The position numbers and the translations under genes are program-made. A stretch of 64,000 nucleotides of DNA from Trebonia kvetii (GTDB lineage: Bacteria; Actinomycetota; Actinomycetes; Streptosporangiales; Streptosporangiaceae). Positions within the stretch are counted from its first letter, which is position 1. Every line of letters starts with the position of its first letter. The stretch lies in assembly GCF_007827045.1 (NCBI RefSeq), contig NZ_RPFW01000005.1:391835-455834 (forward strand), read 5' to 3'. The notes under the pieces were generated by a model that made no database searches, was not told the DNA's origin, and was given only the letters and a program-made list of their open reading frames with translations. Positions 16,694 to 25,658 of this stretch are shown here, in pieces.

Positions 16694-18157
16694 ATGACCG
16701 TCACCGCGCCCCAGGTCCGCCTCCGCTACGGCGACAAGGTCCTCGATTCCGGCTCCGGCGGGATCCACCAGCACCTCAACCCCTACACCGGCGAACTGCA
16801 GGCCGAGATACCGCTGGCCGGCGCGGCCGAGGTGGACGAGGCTGTCGAACTCGCCGCCGCGCAGGCCGAGTCGTGGCGCCGGTGGGCACCAGAGCGGCGC
16901 CGTGACGTGCTGATGCGGTTCGCCGCCCTGCTCGACGAGCACCGGGACGAGTTCGCCGCCCTGCAGGCACTCGACGGCGGCACACCGACCCACTTCGGGC
17001 ATCGGATCATCGACAACTCGGTCAACTGGACCCGCTACTACGCGGGCTGGTGCGACAAGCTGTCGGGGGAACTCATCTCAACCCTCGACACCCGCGGCTA
17101 CTTCTCCTACACCGCACCGGAGCCGTACGGGGTGATCGGCGCGATCGTCACCTGGAACGGCCCGGTGGTGTCGCTGGGCATGAAGGTCATCCCCGCCCTG
17201 GCCGCGGGCAACTGCGTGGTGACCAAGCCGTCGGAGTTCACCCCGTTCGCGCCTGATCTCTACGGGCGGCTGCTGCGCGAGGCCGGCGTCCCGGCCGGCG
17301 TGTGCAGCATCCTGGCGGGCGGCCCGGAGGCGGGCACGGCTCTGGTCCGCAACCCGAAGGTGGAAAAGGTCAGCTTCACCGGCGGGCCGGCCGCGGCCAA
17401 GCAGATCGCGAAGGTGTGCGCCGAGCAGCTCAAGCCCGCCGTGCTCGAGCTAGGCGGCAAGACCGGCAGCATCGTGTTCCCCGACGCCGGCGCCCTGCGG
17501 GAGGTCGCCGAGCGCGCGGTCAGGGACAGCATCGGGGTGCTGGCCGGGCAGGGCTGTGTGGTGCCGACCCGCCTCATCGTGCACGCCGACATCTACGACG
17601 AGATGGTCGAGCTGGTCACCGTGACGGCCGCGTCCTACAAGGTCGGCGACCCGTTCGACCCCGAGGTCAAGGTGGGGCCGCTGATCAATGCGGCCGCGGT
17701 CGAACGCGTCTGCGGCATGCTGGACCGGGCCAGGCGGGACAACGCCGGGCGGATAGTGCTCGGCGGCGGGCGGCCCGGCGGTGACCTCGCGGGCAAGAAC
17801 TTCGTCGAGCCCACGGTCATCGTCGACGCCGATCCCGACCACGAGATCGCGCAGACGGAGATCTTCGGCCCAGTGCTGCTCGTGTTCCCGTTCACTACCG
17901 AGCAGGAGGCGGTCGACTTGGCCAACAGCACCCCCTACGGTCTCGGTGCGAATATCCAGTCGGCCAACCTGACCCGGGTCCACCGGCTGGCGGAGCGGCT
18001 CAAGGCGGGCGGGGTCTACGTCAACGGCGCCCGGCAGAACCTTCCGCACACCCCGTTCGGCGGGCTGGGCATCAGCGGATACGGCAAGGAAGGCGGCCGG
18101 GCCGGCATCGACGAGTTCCTGCGCTATAAGACCGTCTCGATCATCGAGCCCCAGTGA
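16694..18157 (+). CDS. aldehyde dehydrogenase
   Basis: This 487-residue ALDH has the oxyanion Asn in VTWNGPVV near residue 156, the NAD loop FTGGPAAAK near residue 232, catalytic Glu in LELGGKTG near residue 254, and catalytic Cys in AGQGCVVPTR near residue 288. The C-terminal PFGGLGISGYGKEGG is typical. It oxidises an aldehyde to an acid with NAD(P). It follows the mycofactocin-type SDR by 49 nt and overlaps the methyltransferase by 4 bp (GTGA). Confidence 0.95.
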   Translation: MTVTAPQVRLRYGDKVLDSGSGGIHQHLNPYTGELQAEIPLAGAAEVDEAVELAAAQAESWRRWAPERRRDVLMRFAALLDEHRDEFAALQALDGGTPTHFGHRIIDNSVNWTRYYAGWCDKLSGELISTLDTRGYFSYTAPEPYGVIGAIVTWNGPVVSLGMKVIPALAAGNCVVTKPSEFTPFAPDLYGRLLREAGVPAGVCSILAGGPEAGTALVRNPKVEKVSFTGGPAAAKQIAKVCAEQLKPAVLELGGKTGSIVFPDAGALREVAERAVRDSIGVLAGQGCVVPTRLIVHADIYDEMVELVTVTAASYKVGDPFDPEVKVGPLINAAAVERVCGMLDRARRDNAGRIVLGGGRPGGDLAGKNFVEPTVIVDADPDHEIAQTEIFGPVLLVFPFTTEQEAVDLANSTPYGLGANIQSANLTRVHRLAERLKAGGVYVNGARQNLPHTPFGGLGISGYGKEGGRAGIDEFLRYKTVSIIEPQ

Positions 18158-18720
18158 ACGAGGACCACCTGCGGATGCTGGCCAGCCCGCGCTGGGCCGA
18201 GGTACTGCGAACGCATGTGCTGCCCTGGCTGGAATCGGTGGGCGAGCTTGGCGACGACGTGCTTGAGATCGGCCCGGGGCCGGGCCTGACCACCGATCTG
18301 CTGCTCACGCTGACGACCCGGATCACGGCGGTGGAGGTCGACGCTAGCCTGGCGGCGCAGCTCGCCCGCCGCCTCGCGGGCAGCAACGTTGAGGTCATCA
18401 ACGCCAGTGCGGAGCGAACGGGACTGGCGGCGGACCGGTTCTCCGCCGCCGCCTGCTTCGCCGTCCTCCACCACACCGAGACGGCCGCCGTCCAGGACCA
18501 GATCTTCGCCGAGTTGCTGCGGGTGCTGCGTCCCGGCGGAATCCTGGTCGGGTCGGAGGGCTATGACAACGAGCGGACCCGCCGCGCGCACGCCGGAGAC
18601 CAGTTCGTGCCGGTTGACCCCGATGAGCTGCCGCGGTGGCTCGGCGCTATCGGATTCACCGGGATCGCCGTGGAACATGGCGAATTGGACTTCCGCTTTC
18701 ACGCGCGCAAACCCGCGTAG
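18154..18720 (+). CDS. class I SAM-dependent methyltransferase
   Basis: This 188-residue protein is short but has a complete Rossmann core: motif I VLEIGPGPGLTT near residue 35, acidic TAVEVDASL, then AACFAVLHH and LRVLRPGGILVGSEG. It overlaps the ALDH stop by 4 bp. Only a short C-terminal cap remains, so substrate specificity cannot be read. It is convergent with the crotonase gene 8 nt away. Its metabolic link to the SDR/ALDH pair is unclear. Confidence 0.88.
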   Translation: MNEDHLRMLASPRWAEVLRTHVLPWLESVGELGDDVLEIGPGPGLTTDLLLTLTTRITAVEVDASLAAQLARRLAGSNVEVINASAERTGLAADRFSAAACFAVLHHTETAAVQDQIFAELLRVLRPGGILVGSEGYDNERTRRAHAGDQFVPVDPDELPRWLGAIGFTGIAVEHGELDFRFHARKPA

Positions 18721-18728
18721 CCGCTCCG

Positions 18729-19541
18729 TCAGTGACCTGTCCAGCGGGGCGCGCGCTTCTCGAAGAAGGCGGTGACACCTTCCCTGAGGTCGTCGCTGGC
18801 CCTGACCCGCTCGACCGCCTCGGCGGTTGCGGCCCAGCCCGCGGCGTCGTCCGCCTCGTGCTGCGCGGCGAGCGCGGTGAGGCTCGCGGAAACCGAAACG
18901 GGGGAGGAGTCGCAGATGTCGGCGGCCAGCTCGAGCGCCGCCGTCAGCGCCTGGCCGGGATCGGTGACCCGGTTGACGAAGCCGATCTGGTAGGCGCGCT
19001 CCGCCTCAAGCACTGCCCCGGTGATCAGCAGGTCCCTGGCCACGTTGAGCGGCAGGGCGCGCATCGCGCGGAACAGAGCCCCGGAGGATGCGACGACTCC
19101 GCGCCTGCTTTCCGGAAGCGCGAAGCGCGCGGTGCGCGCGGCGACCACGAGGTCGCAGGCGAGCGCGATCTCGAAGCCGCCGCCGAACGCCGGGCCCTCA
19201 ACCGCGGCGATCAGCGGCTTGTCGCGGCGGCGCCTGATCATGCCGTACTCGCCGCCGCGCTCGGTGCGTCCGCTGCCGTCCTTCAGGTCGGTGCCGGCCG
19301 AGAACACCGTCGTGGTGCCGGTGATGACGCCGGCCCACAGGTCGTCATCGTCGTCGAGCAGGTTGAGCGCCTCGTCGATGCCGTGCGTCATCGCCTTGTC
19401 GATCGCGTTGCGCTTCGCCTCGCGTTCCATGCGGATCAGCAGGATGTGACCGCGCCGCTCGTAATGGACGCACGGGCTGGCCGGGCCGTCATCACCGGAA
19501 ACGGCCGCAGGCGTCAGCAGTGGATCGTTACCTGAGGTCAT
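18729..19541 (-). CDS. enoyl-CoA hydratase/isomerase family protein
   Basis: This 270-residue crotonase-fold protein has KRNAIDKAM and FSAGTDLKDG near residues 43-83, then GPAFGGGFEIALACDLVVAA near residue 115 and the family C-terminal FFEKRAPRW. It overlaps the next upstream crotonase by 4 bp (ATGA), forming a GntR-crotonase-crotonase operon. About 25 extra residues precede the first strand. The tandem paralogues may act as different subunits or on successive substrates. Confidence 0.9.
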   Translation of the reverse strand: MTSGNDPLLTPAAVSGDDGPASPCVHYERRGHILLIRMEREAKRNAIDKAMTHGIDEALNLLDDDDDLWAGVITGTTTVFSAGTDLKDGSGRTERGGEYGMIRRRRDKPLIAAVEGPAFGGGFEIALACDLVVAARTARFALPESRRGVVASSGALFRAMRALPLNVARDLLITGAVLEAERAYQIGFVNRVTDPGQALTAALELAADICDSSPVSVSASLTALAAQHEADDAAGWAATAEAVERVRASDDLREGVTAFFEKRAPRWTGH

Positions 19542-20314
19542 GGACCCGACCGTACCTGGCGACGGTTGCGTTCCGTTACCGCCGCCCGCCGCTGCTCGAG
19601 GTGCGCCAGGTCTGGTCGCTGCTCAGCCGACGCGGCCCGCTCGGCCGCGAGCGCCGCGTCGATGGTGCCCGCGGCCCCGCTGACGTAGACGCCTTTCAGC
19701 GCGCGCATTGTCTCCGCGGGGACCTCGGCGACCATGGCGGCAAGCTCGGCGGCCCGGTCAAGCAGGCGGTCGTGCGCCACCACCTCGGTGACGAGTCCGA
19801 TGCGCAGGGCGCGGTCGGCGTCGATCACCTCGCTGGCGTAGGACATCCGCCGGGCCCACCCGGAACCGACAAGCGGCGGCAGCCGGGCGGTCAGCCCGCC
19901 GCCGGGCAGGATGCCCACCCGCGCGTGCGTATCGGCGAACACCGCGCGCTCGGAGGCGATGAGGAAATCGCACCCGAGCGCGAGCTCAAGCCCGCCGGTG
20001 AACGTCGCGCCGTTGATCGCACCGATGACCGGCGTCGCCATGCGGGCGACCTGGGGGATGCACGGCTGCGCCCGGTGCTTGTCGAAGTACGCCTCGCCGT
20101 CGCGGGCCGCCTCCTTGAGGTCGATCCCGGCGCAGAACGCCGGGTCGGCGCCCGTCAGCACCACAGCGCGGACACTGGGCTCCGCATCGGCCTCGACCAG
20201 GGCCTGGTACAGCGCACTGATCAGCGCGCCGTCGAGAGCGTTGCGCGCCTCCGGCCGGTTCAGCGTCAGCACGCGCACGCCCGCGGCATCCTCGACGATC
20301 ACCGGCCGGCTCAT
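19538..20314 (-). CDS. enoyl-CoA hydratase/isomerase family protein
   Basis: This 258-residue crotonase has EARNALDGALI and FCAGIDLKEA near residues 20-67, and GATFTGGLELALGCDFLIAS near residue 98. It sits between the GntR regulator (20 nt upstream) and a second crotonase overlapping by 4 bp. The C-terminal region is truncated in style, ending QVRSGP rather than the usual EKRxPxW. The oxyanion-hole glycines are intact. Its substrate is an acyl-CoA of unknown structure. Confidence 0.9.
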   Translation of the reverse strand: MSRPVIVEDAAGVRVLTLNRPEARNALDGALISALYQALVEADAEPSVRAVVLTGADPAFCAGIDLKEAARDGEAYFDKHRAQPCIPQVARMATPVIGAINGATFTGGLELALGCDFLIASERAVFADTHARVGILPGGGLTARLPPLVGSGWARRMSYASEVIDADRALRIGLVTEVVAHDRLLDRAAELAAMVAEVPAETMRALKGVYVSGAAGTIDAALAAERAASAEQRPDLAHLEQRRAAVTERNRRQVRSGP

Positions 20315-20334
20315 GAACGGGCCGCGAAAAGCCG

Positions 20335-21132
20335 TCAGGCGAACAGGTCGACGACCGGCTTGGTCTTCAGGTCATCCTTGAGCAGGTACAGAGCGGCGCC
20401 CTCCATGTGCGAGCGCCAGTGCTTCTCCGCCCCGGCCGCGTTCCCCGCCTTGACCAGGCTGATGAGCTTCTCGTAGGACCGGATGGCCCGCTGGAAGCGC
20501 TCGTCGGTGTCATTGTCGTCGCGCTGCGCGATCTTGGTGCGCAGGTGAGTGGCGACGATGTCCTGCAGCACGGCTCCCTGGATGGCCATGGTCTTGTTGC
20601 CGCAGCCCTCCAGGATCAGCTCGTGGAAGCGGTAGGTGAGGCTGGCCCAGATGTACGGGTCGGGGATGAACGGCTTCCTGACGGCAATCTCGGCCTTGAG
20701 CGCCTCCACCACCTGGGTGAGCTTCTCGATGTCCTCGTCGGTGCGGTGCAGTGCGAGCAGCCTGGCGCACGGGGGCTCGGAGATCATCCGGGCCTCGTAG
20801 ACGTCGTTAATGGTGGCACCCTGCATCTGCAGCAGCAGTCCGACGTAGCGCGCGGCGACGGAGGCGTCGGGAGAGACGACCCGGGCGCCGCCGCGGCTGC
20901 CGCGCCGCACGCTGATGAGCGTCTCAGCCTCCAGGATGCGGAACGCCTCGCGCAGGGTCGGGCGTGACACGCCGAACTGCTCCATGAGCTGGCTCTCGGC
21001 GGGGAGGGTCTCGCCGGGGCGCAGTTCACCGCGGACGATCTGGCGCCGCAGGTGGGTGGCGATCAGCTCACCCGTCTTGGGCGCGCGGACGACCGTACCG
21101 ATCTGGGCGGTTGAGCTGCTTACCGTAGTCAC
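20335..21132 (-). CDS. GntR family regulator (FadR/FCD type)
   Basis: This 265-residue protein has an N-terminal winged helix (GELRPGETLPAESQLMEQFGVSRPTLREAFRILEAE, residues 35-70) and a helical FCD ligand domain whose metal-site pattern is visible (DVYEARMISEPPCARL, RFHELILEGCGN, WRSHMEG). FCD regulators sense acids or acyl-CoAs, often through a bound metal ion. It begins the operon with the two crotonases, so autoregulation plus control of crotonase expression is likely. Its promoter region (21133-21210) is AT-rich but lacks the ACTAA core found at other promoters. Confidence 0.93.
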   Translation of the reverse strand: MTTVSSSTAQIGTVVRAPKTGELIATHLRRQIVRGELRPGETLPAESQLMEQFGVSRPTLREAFRILEAETLISVRRGSRGGARVVSPDASVAARYVGLLLQMQGATINDVYEARMISEPPCARLLALHRTDEDIEKLTQVVEALKAEIAVRKPFIPDPYIWASLTYRFHELILEGCGNKTMAIQGAVLQDIVATHLRTKIAQRDDNDTDERFQRAIRSYEKLISLVKAGNAAGAEKHWRSHMEGAALYLLKDDLKTKPVVDLFA

Positions 21133-21210
21133 GCCTTAATCCTATCTGTCACATAACTTAAAGAGCGAACCCATCCAATTAATTACGCGCGCACGTCGCC
21201 GGCCGCATTG

Positions 21211-21990
21211 CTATTTGGCTCCCTTGGGAGTGAAGCGCAGGGCACCGTCCAGGCGGATCGTCTCGCCGTTGAGGTACACGTTCTCCGCGATCTGCTGCGC
21301 CAGCTGAGCGTATTCCTCCGCCCGGCCCATCCGCTTGGGAAAGGGGACAGCGGCGCCCCAGTAGGCGTCGAGTTGTTCCGGTTCGGCGTCGCCGAAGGCG
21401 GGCGTGAGGAAAGTGCCAGGCGCGATCGTCACCACCCGGATCCCGAGCGGTGCGAGGTCACGGGCGAGGGGCAGCGTCATCGAGACGATGCCGCCCTTGG
21501 CCGCGGCGTAGGCGGCCTGGCCGATGGTGCCGTCGTAGGCGGCGATCGACGCGGTGTTGATGATGACGCCGCGCTCGCCGTGCTCGAGCGGCTCGGTGGC
21601 GGCGATGGCGGCGGCGGCCAGCCGGTCGATGTTGTAGGTGGCCGCGAGGAAGATGTCGAGCACCTTGGTGAACGACACCTGCGGGGCGGGGCGGCTCTCC
21701 TTGTCGAGCGTCCGCGGCCCGCCGCCGCCGCCGTGGGCCACGACGGTGATCCGCAGCGGGCCGAGCTGCGCGGCCGCGTCGATGGCCTGCCGCACGCTGT
21801 CTTCGTCGGTCACGTCGGTCCGCACGAACACGGCACCGTCGCCCAGGTCGTCCGCCACGGCCTTTCCCTTGGCCTCGTCGAGGTCGCTGACCACGACCCG
21901 GGCGCCGGCCGCGTGCAGCCGGCGGGCGGTAGCGGCGCCGAAACCTCCGCCGCCGCCGGCGATGAGCGCCACTGCTCCCTTGATGTCCAT
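21211..21990 (-). CDS. SDR family oxidoreductase
   Basis: The product is a 259-residue SDR with an unusual glycine loop, AGGGGGFG, in place of TGxxxGxG near residue 11, and catalytic YAAAK near residue 155. A Gly-rich VVAHGGGGGP replaces NNAG. I chose ATG 21990 (AAAGG upstream) over an in-frame ATG at 22059 that lies in the promoter. The length and tail (LDGALRFTPKG) resemble 3-hydroxyacyl-CoA dehydrogenase type II proteins (HSD10-like). It is divergent from the acyl-CoA dehydrogenase operon. Confidence 0.88.
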   Translation of the reverse strand: MDIKGAVALIAGGGGGFGAATARRLHAAGARVVVSDLDEAKGKAVADDLGDGAVFVRTDVTDEDSVRQAIDAAAQLGPLRITVVAHGGGGGPRTLDKESRPAPQVSFTKVLDIFLAATYNIDRLAAAAIAATEPLEHGERGVIINTASIAAYDGTIGQAAYAAAKGGIVSMTLPLARDLAPLGIRVVTIAPGTFLTPAFGDAEPEQLDAYWGAAVPFPKRMGRAEEYAQLAQQIAENVYLNGETIRLDGALRFTPKGAK

Positions 21991-22060
21991 CGTTCGCCTT
22001 TCAAACCGAGGGTCAACCGAGGCCGGACCCGGCGATTGCTCCCGTACGAGAGCTGTCATA

Positions 22061-22084
22061 GTTAGCTAATTGCACTATACTAAC
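22061..22084. promoter_or_regulatory. AT-rich divergent promoter island
   Basis: GTTAGCTAATTGCACTATAC and the following TAAC lie in the 125 bp between the divergent SDR (-) and acyl-CoA dehydrogenase (+) starts. TATACTAAC resembles the TnACTAA element imperfectly. No clear -35/-10 pair can be chosen. Confidence 0.35.
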
Positions 22085-22115
22085 CTGCTGTGAGAGACCA
22101 CGCGAGGGGCAATCG

Positions 22116-23231
22116 ATGAGCGCCGGCGACAGCACGGAACACGACGAGCTGCGCCACGTCGTCCGCGAGTTCCTCGGCGAAAGGTCGCCGAGCAGCGAGG
22201 TACGCCGCCTGATGGAGGCGGGGGAGAGCCGCGACGAACTTGTGTGGGCGCTGCTCGCCGGACAGCTTGGGCTGACGGGGATCGCCGTGCCAGAAAAGTA
22301 CGGCGGCGCCGGTTACGGCCCGGTCGAGCTCGGGATCGTGCTCGAGGAGATGGGCGGCGCCCTCGTGGTGGCACCGTACTTCGCCACCGTCGCCCTGGCC
22401 GGCCAGGCCCTCGCTGCCTCGGGCGATGAGGACGCGATGGCACGCTGGCTGTCCGGCATCGCCGACGGTTCGCTCACCGCCACCCTTGCGGTCGCGGAGG
22501 AGTCCGGATCGTGGGACCTGGCCGAGGTCGCCGCGACCGCGGAGCCGGCCGGCGACGGCTGGGCCGTCACCGGGACCAAGCTCTTCGTCATCGACGGCCA
22601 CACCGCCGATCTGCTACTTGTCGTCGCGCACGCACCCGACGGGCCCGGCGTCTTCGCGATCGAAGGCGATACAGCAGGTACCGAACGGGTGCGGCTTGAC
22701 TCACTCGACCTCACGCGTCCCCTCGGGGCGGTTAGCCTGCACGGGGCGCGAGCCGTCCGGGTCGGCGCCGGCCGGGACACGGCGGCGTGGCTATCGGAGG
22801 TACGGGACCTGATTCTCGCCGCGCTGGCCGCCGAGCAGCTCGGCGGCGCCGCTCGCTGCCTGGACATGTCGGTCGAGTACGCCAAGGTCCGTGAGCAGTT
22901 TGGCCGGCCGATCGGCTCCTTCCAGGCCATCAAGCACAAGTGCGCGAACATGCTGCTCGAGGTGGAGTGCGGCAGGTCGGCGGTGTACCACGCCCGCGAG
23001 GCGCTCGCCGGCGCGCAGCCGGACGGGCGGCTCGCCGCCGTGCTCGCCTACACCTACTGCTCGGGGGCCTTCACCCGTGCCGCCAAGGAATGCATCCAGA
23101 TCCACGGCGGCATCGGCTACACCTGGGAGCACGATGCCCACCTGTACCTGCGCCGGGCGAAGTCGTCTGAGCTGCTGTTCGGGCAGCCCGCCAGGCAGCG
23201 GGCGCGGCTGGCCGAGCTGGCCGGAATCTGA
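22116..23231 (+). CDS. acyl-CoA dehydrogenase family protein
   Basis: The predicted protein is 371 residues, with an N-terminal helical domain, a beta-barrel middle (TLAVAEESGSWD, GWAVTGTKLFVIDGHTADLLLV), and a C-terminal helical domain with REQFGRPIGSFQAIKHKCANM and ECIQIHGGIGYTWEHDAHLYLRR. This C-terminal style matches one subunit type of the heterotetrameric dehydrogenases known from steroid side-chain degradation. The next gene, 9 nt away, is another dehydrogenase, so a heteromer is plausible. It is FAD-dependent, with alpha-beta desaturation of an acyl-CoA expected. Confidence 0.9.
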   Translation: MSAGDSTEHDELRHVVREFLGERSPSSEVRRLMEAGESRDELVWALLAGQLGLTGIAVPEKYGGAGYGPVELGIVLEEMGGALVVAPYFATVALAGQALAASGDEDAMARWLSGIADGSLTATLAVAEESGSWDLAEVAATAEPAGDGWAVTGTKLFVIDGHTADLLLVVAHAPDGPGVFAIEGDTAGTERVRLDSLDLTRPLGAVSLHGARAVRVGAGRDTAAWLSEVRDLILAALAAEQLGGAARCLDMSVEYAKVREQFGRPIGSFQAIKHKCANMLLEVECGRSAVYHAREALAGAQPDGRLAAVLAYTYCSGAFTRAAKECIQIHGGIGYTWEHDAHLYLRRAKSSELLFGQPARQRARLAELAGI

Positions 23232-23240
23232 GGGACGGCG

Positions 23241-24434
23241 ATGACCCTGGAACGCGAGGCAGCCGTCTCCGCGGCGGTGCCCGACGACGATGCTTTCCGC
23301 GCCCGGCTGCGGGACTTCTTCGCCGCCCATCACCCGGGGCGGCCGCCGAAAGACCCGCGCGAGCGCCTGGCCTGGACCAAGGCATGGCTGGCGACCCTGT
23401 TCGACGCCGGATTCGCCGGCCCGAGCTGGCCGCGCGAGTTCGGCGGCATGGATCTGTCGTTCGCGCATCAGCTGACCTACCACGAGGAAGTCGCACGCGC
23501 CCGGGTGCCGGGACCGCTTGGCACCGGCCTCAACATCGCCGCGCCCACCATCATCAAGTACGGCACCCAGGAGCAGAAGGAACGGTGGCTTGCTCCGATG
23601 CTCAGGGGCGACGTGATCTGGGCGCAGGGCTACTCGGAACCGGAAGCCGGCTCTGACCTGCCGAGCCTGCGCACGACCGCCCGCCATGACGGCGACGAGT
23701 ACATCGTCAACGGACAGAAGGTGTGGACGTCGCACGCGGGCGACGCCGACATCTTCTTCTCCCTGGTCCGCACGGGAACCAGGGAGAGCAGGCAGAAGGG
23801 CATCACCTATCTCGTCATCGACGCGCACGCGCCAGGAGTGCAGGTGCGGCCGCTGCGGGACCTGACCGGTGGACACCTGTTCGCCGAGGTGTTCTTCGAC
23901 GACGTGCGGGTCCCCGTCGCGAACCGGATCGGTGCGGAGAACGACGGCTGGCGGCTGGCCAGGACCAGCCTCGGCCACGAGCGGGCGGCCGGTGCGCTGA
24001 ACCAGGCGGCCATGTACCGCCGGGTGCTGACCGAACTCGAAGAGCTCGCCCGCGAACGCGGCCAGCTGTCGGATCCGCTGGTACGCGACCGCTTCACCGA
24101 CCTGGAGATCGGGGTCAGGATCATTCGCTACAACGCAGAGCGGACGATCGGCGGTATTCTCGCCCGCGGTGACGCCGGCGCGACGTCGTCGGTCTCGCGG
24201 CTGCTGATCACCGCGTTTGAGCAGGACATCCACGAGTTCGCCGTTGACCTGCTCGGCCCGGCCGGGCTTCTCGGGAAGTCCGAGCCGCAGGCGGTGCAGC
24301 GCTCCCGCTGGCTGACCGGCTTCCTGCGCACGCGCGCCTCCACCATCGGCGCGGGGACCAGGGAGATCCAGCTGAACACGGTCGCCGAGCAGCTGCTCGG
24401 GCTGCCGCACGACCCCGGCATGCCGCCCCGCTGA
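23241..24434 (+). CDS. acyl-CoA dehydrogenase family protein
   Basis: This 397-residue FAD-dependent dehydrogenase has QGYSEPEAGSDLPSLRT and the WTSHAGDADIFFSLVRT strand near residues 132-180, and the C-terminal TIGAGTREIQLNTVAEQLLGLP. It lies 9 nt after the dehydrogenase at 22116, and the two have the gene order and length pattern of alpha2beta2 acyl-CoA dehydrogenases. The third dehydrogenase follows 33 nt later. Substrate chain type is unknown; bulky or branched acyl-CoAs are typical for this subgroup. Confidence 0.92.
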   Translation: MTLEREAAVSAAVPDDDAFRARLRDFFAAHHPGRPPKDPRERLAWTKAWLATLFDAGFAGPSWPREFGGMDLSFAHQLTYHEEVARARVPGPLGTGLNIAAPTIIKYGTQEQKERWLAPMLRGDVIWAQGYSEPEAGSDLPSLRTTARHDGDEYIVNGQKVWTSHAGDADIFFSLVRTGTRESRQKGITYLVIDAHAPGVQVRPLRDLTGGHLFAEVFFDDVRVPVANRIGAENDGWRLARTSLGHERAAGALNQAAMYRRVLTELEELARERGQLSDPLVRDRFTDLEIGVRIIRYNAERTIGGILARGDAGATSSVSRLLITAFEQDIHEFAVDLLGPAGLLGKSEPQAVQRSRWLTGFLRTRASTIGAGTREIQLNTVAEQLLGLPHDPGMPPR

Positions 24435-24467
24435 ACGCCGCTTGCCGACCCACCCACAGGAGAACCC

Positions 24468-25658
24468 ATGCGGCTTGACTACAGCCAAGAACTCGAGGAG
24501 TACCGGGCCGAGGTCCGGGACTTCATCGCGCGGCACGGGCCGGGACCGCGCAAGCACGTCGGAGTGCGGGCGCCCGACCCGGAACAGGTTCCCGTGCTGC
24601 GTGCCTGGGTCGCCCGCCTGTACGCCGCGGGGTACCTCGGCCAGACATGGCCGGCGGAGTACGGCGGCCGTCCCGGCGCCACCATCGAGCACGCGTTCAT
24701 CGTCGCCGAGGAGATCGCCCGCGCGAGGACCTGGGGCGAGATCGGCGCCGGCGCGCTCGCGGCGGGAGCCATCCTGGCCTTTGGCAGCGAACAGCAGCGC
24801 CAGCGCTACCTGCCGGGGATTCGCTCCGGCGAGGACCTGTGGTGCCAGCTCTTCAGCGAGCCGGGCGCGGGCAGCGACCTCGCCAGCCTGAAGACCCGGG
24901 CGGTGCGTGACGGCGACGATTTCGTCGTTACCGGCCAGAAGGTGTGGACCACCAACGGCCACTACGCCGATCTCGGCTACCTGCTCGCGCGCACCAACCC
25001 CGACGTCGCCAAGCAGGCCGGCATCACCGCCTTCGCCCTCGACATGCGGACGCCGGGCGTCGACGTCCGCCCGTTGCGCGAGATCACCGGAACCAGCGAC
25101 TTCAACGAGGTCTTCCTCGACAACGTGCGCATCCCGGCCAGCCAGGTGATCGGGCAGGTGGACGACGGCTGGCGGGTCGCCAACGCCAGCCTCGGCCACG
25201 AGCGCAGCGGCGTGGGTGCCCGTGCGGTGGAGCTCTACGCTCAGCTCGACGAATTGGTGGAGCTCGCGCGCCGCACCACCACCGCGGCCGGGCAGCCGGC
25301 CATCGCGGACGGCGCCACCCGTCAGCGGATCGGCAGGCTCGCCGCCCTCGCGCACGTCACCGACGTGATGAGCAAGTCCGTGCAGTCCAGGATCGCCAAC
25401 GGCACGGAAGACGCCGCCGACGGCCCGCTCACCAAGATCTTCTTCAGCGAGGTCAACCTGGCCATGACGGAGTTCGGCGTCGCCATGCAGGGAGTCGGCG
25501 GCATGGCGGTCGAAGGCGACGAGCGGGCCTACGCGGACGGCTGGTGGCAGGACGCGTACCTGTATGCCCGGGCCTACACGATCGCTGGCGGCGCCAACGA
25601 GGTGCTCAAGACGGTGGTCGCAGAACGCGCCCTCGGCCTGCCACGGGACAAGCGATGA
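24468..25658 (+). CDS. acyl-CoA dehydrogenase family protein
   Basis: The product is 396 residues, with FSEPGAGSDLASLKTRA, GQKVWTTNGHYADLGYLLART, and a C-terminal TIAGGANEVLKTVVAERALGLP. It is the third dehydrogenase in a row, similar in layout to its neighbour at 23241 but more diverged near the C-terminus (ANEV in place of TREI). ATG at 24468 has GGAG upstream. The gene's stop overlaps the start of the first LLM-type oxidoreductase by 4 bp. It presumably acts on a different intermediate from the first two. Confidence 0.92.
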   Translation: MRLDYSQELEEYRAEVRDFIARHGPGPRKHVGVRAPDPEQVPVLRAWVARLYAAGYLGQTWPAEYGGRPGATIEHAFIVAEEIARARTWGEIGAGALAAGAILAFGSEQQRQRYLPGIRSGEDLWCQLFSEPGAGSDLASLKTRAVRDGDDFVVTGQKVWTTNGHYADLGYLLARTNPDVAKQAGITAFALDMRTPGVDVRPLREITGTSDFNEVFLDNVRIPASQVIGQVDDGWRVANASLGHERSGVGARAVELYAQLDELVELARRTTTAAGQPAIADGATRQRIGRLAALAHVTDVMSKSVQSRIANGTEDAADGPLTKIFFSEVNLAMTEFGVAMQGVGGMAVEGDERAYADGWWQDAYLYARAYTIAGGANEVLKTVVAERALGLPRDKR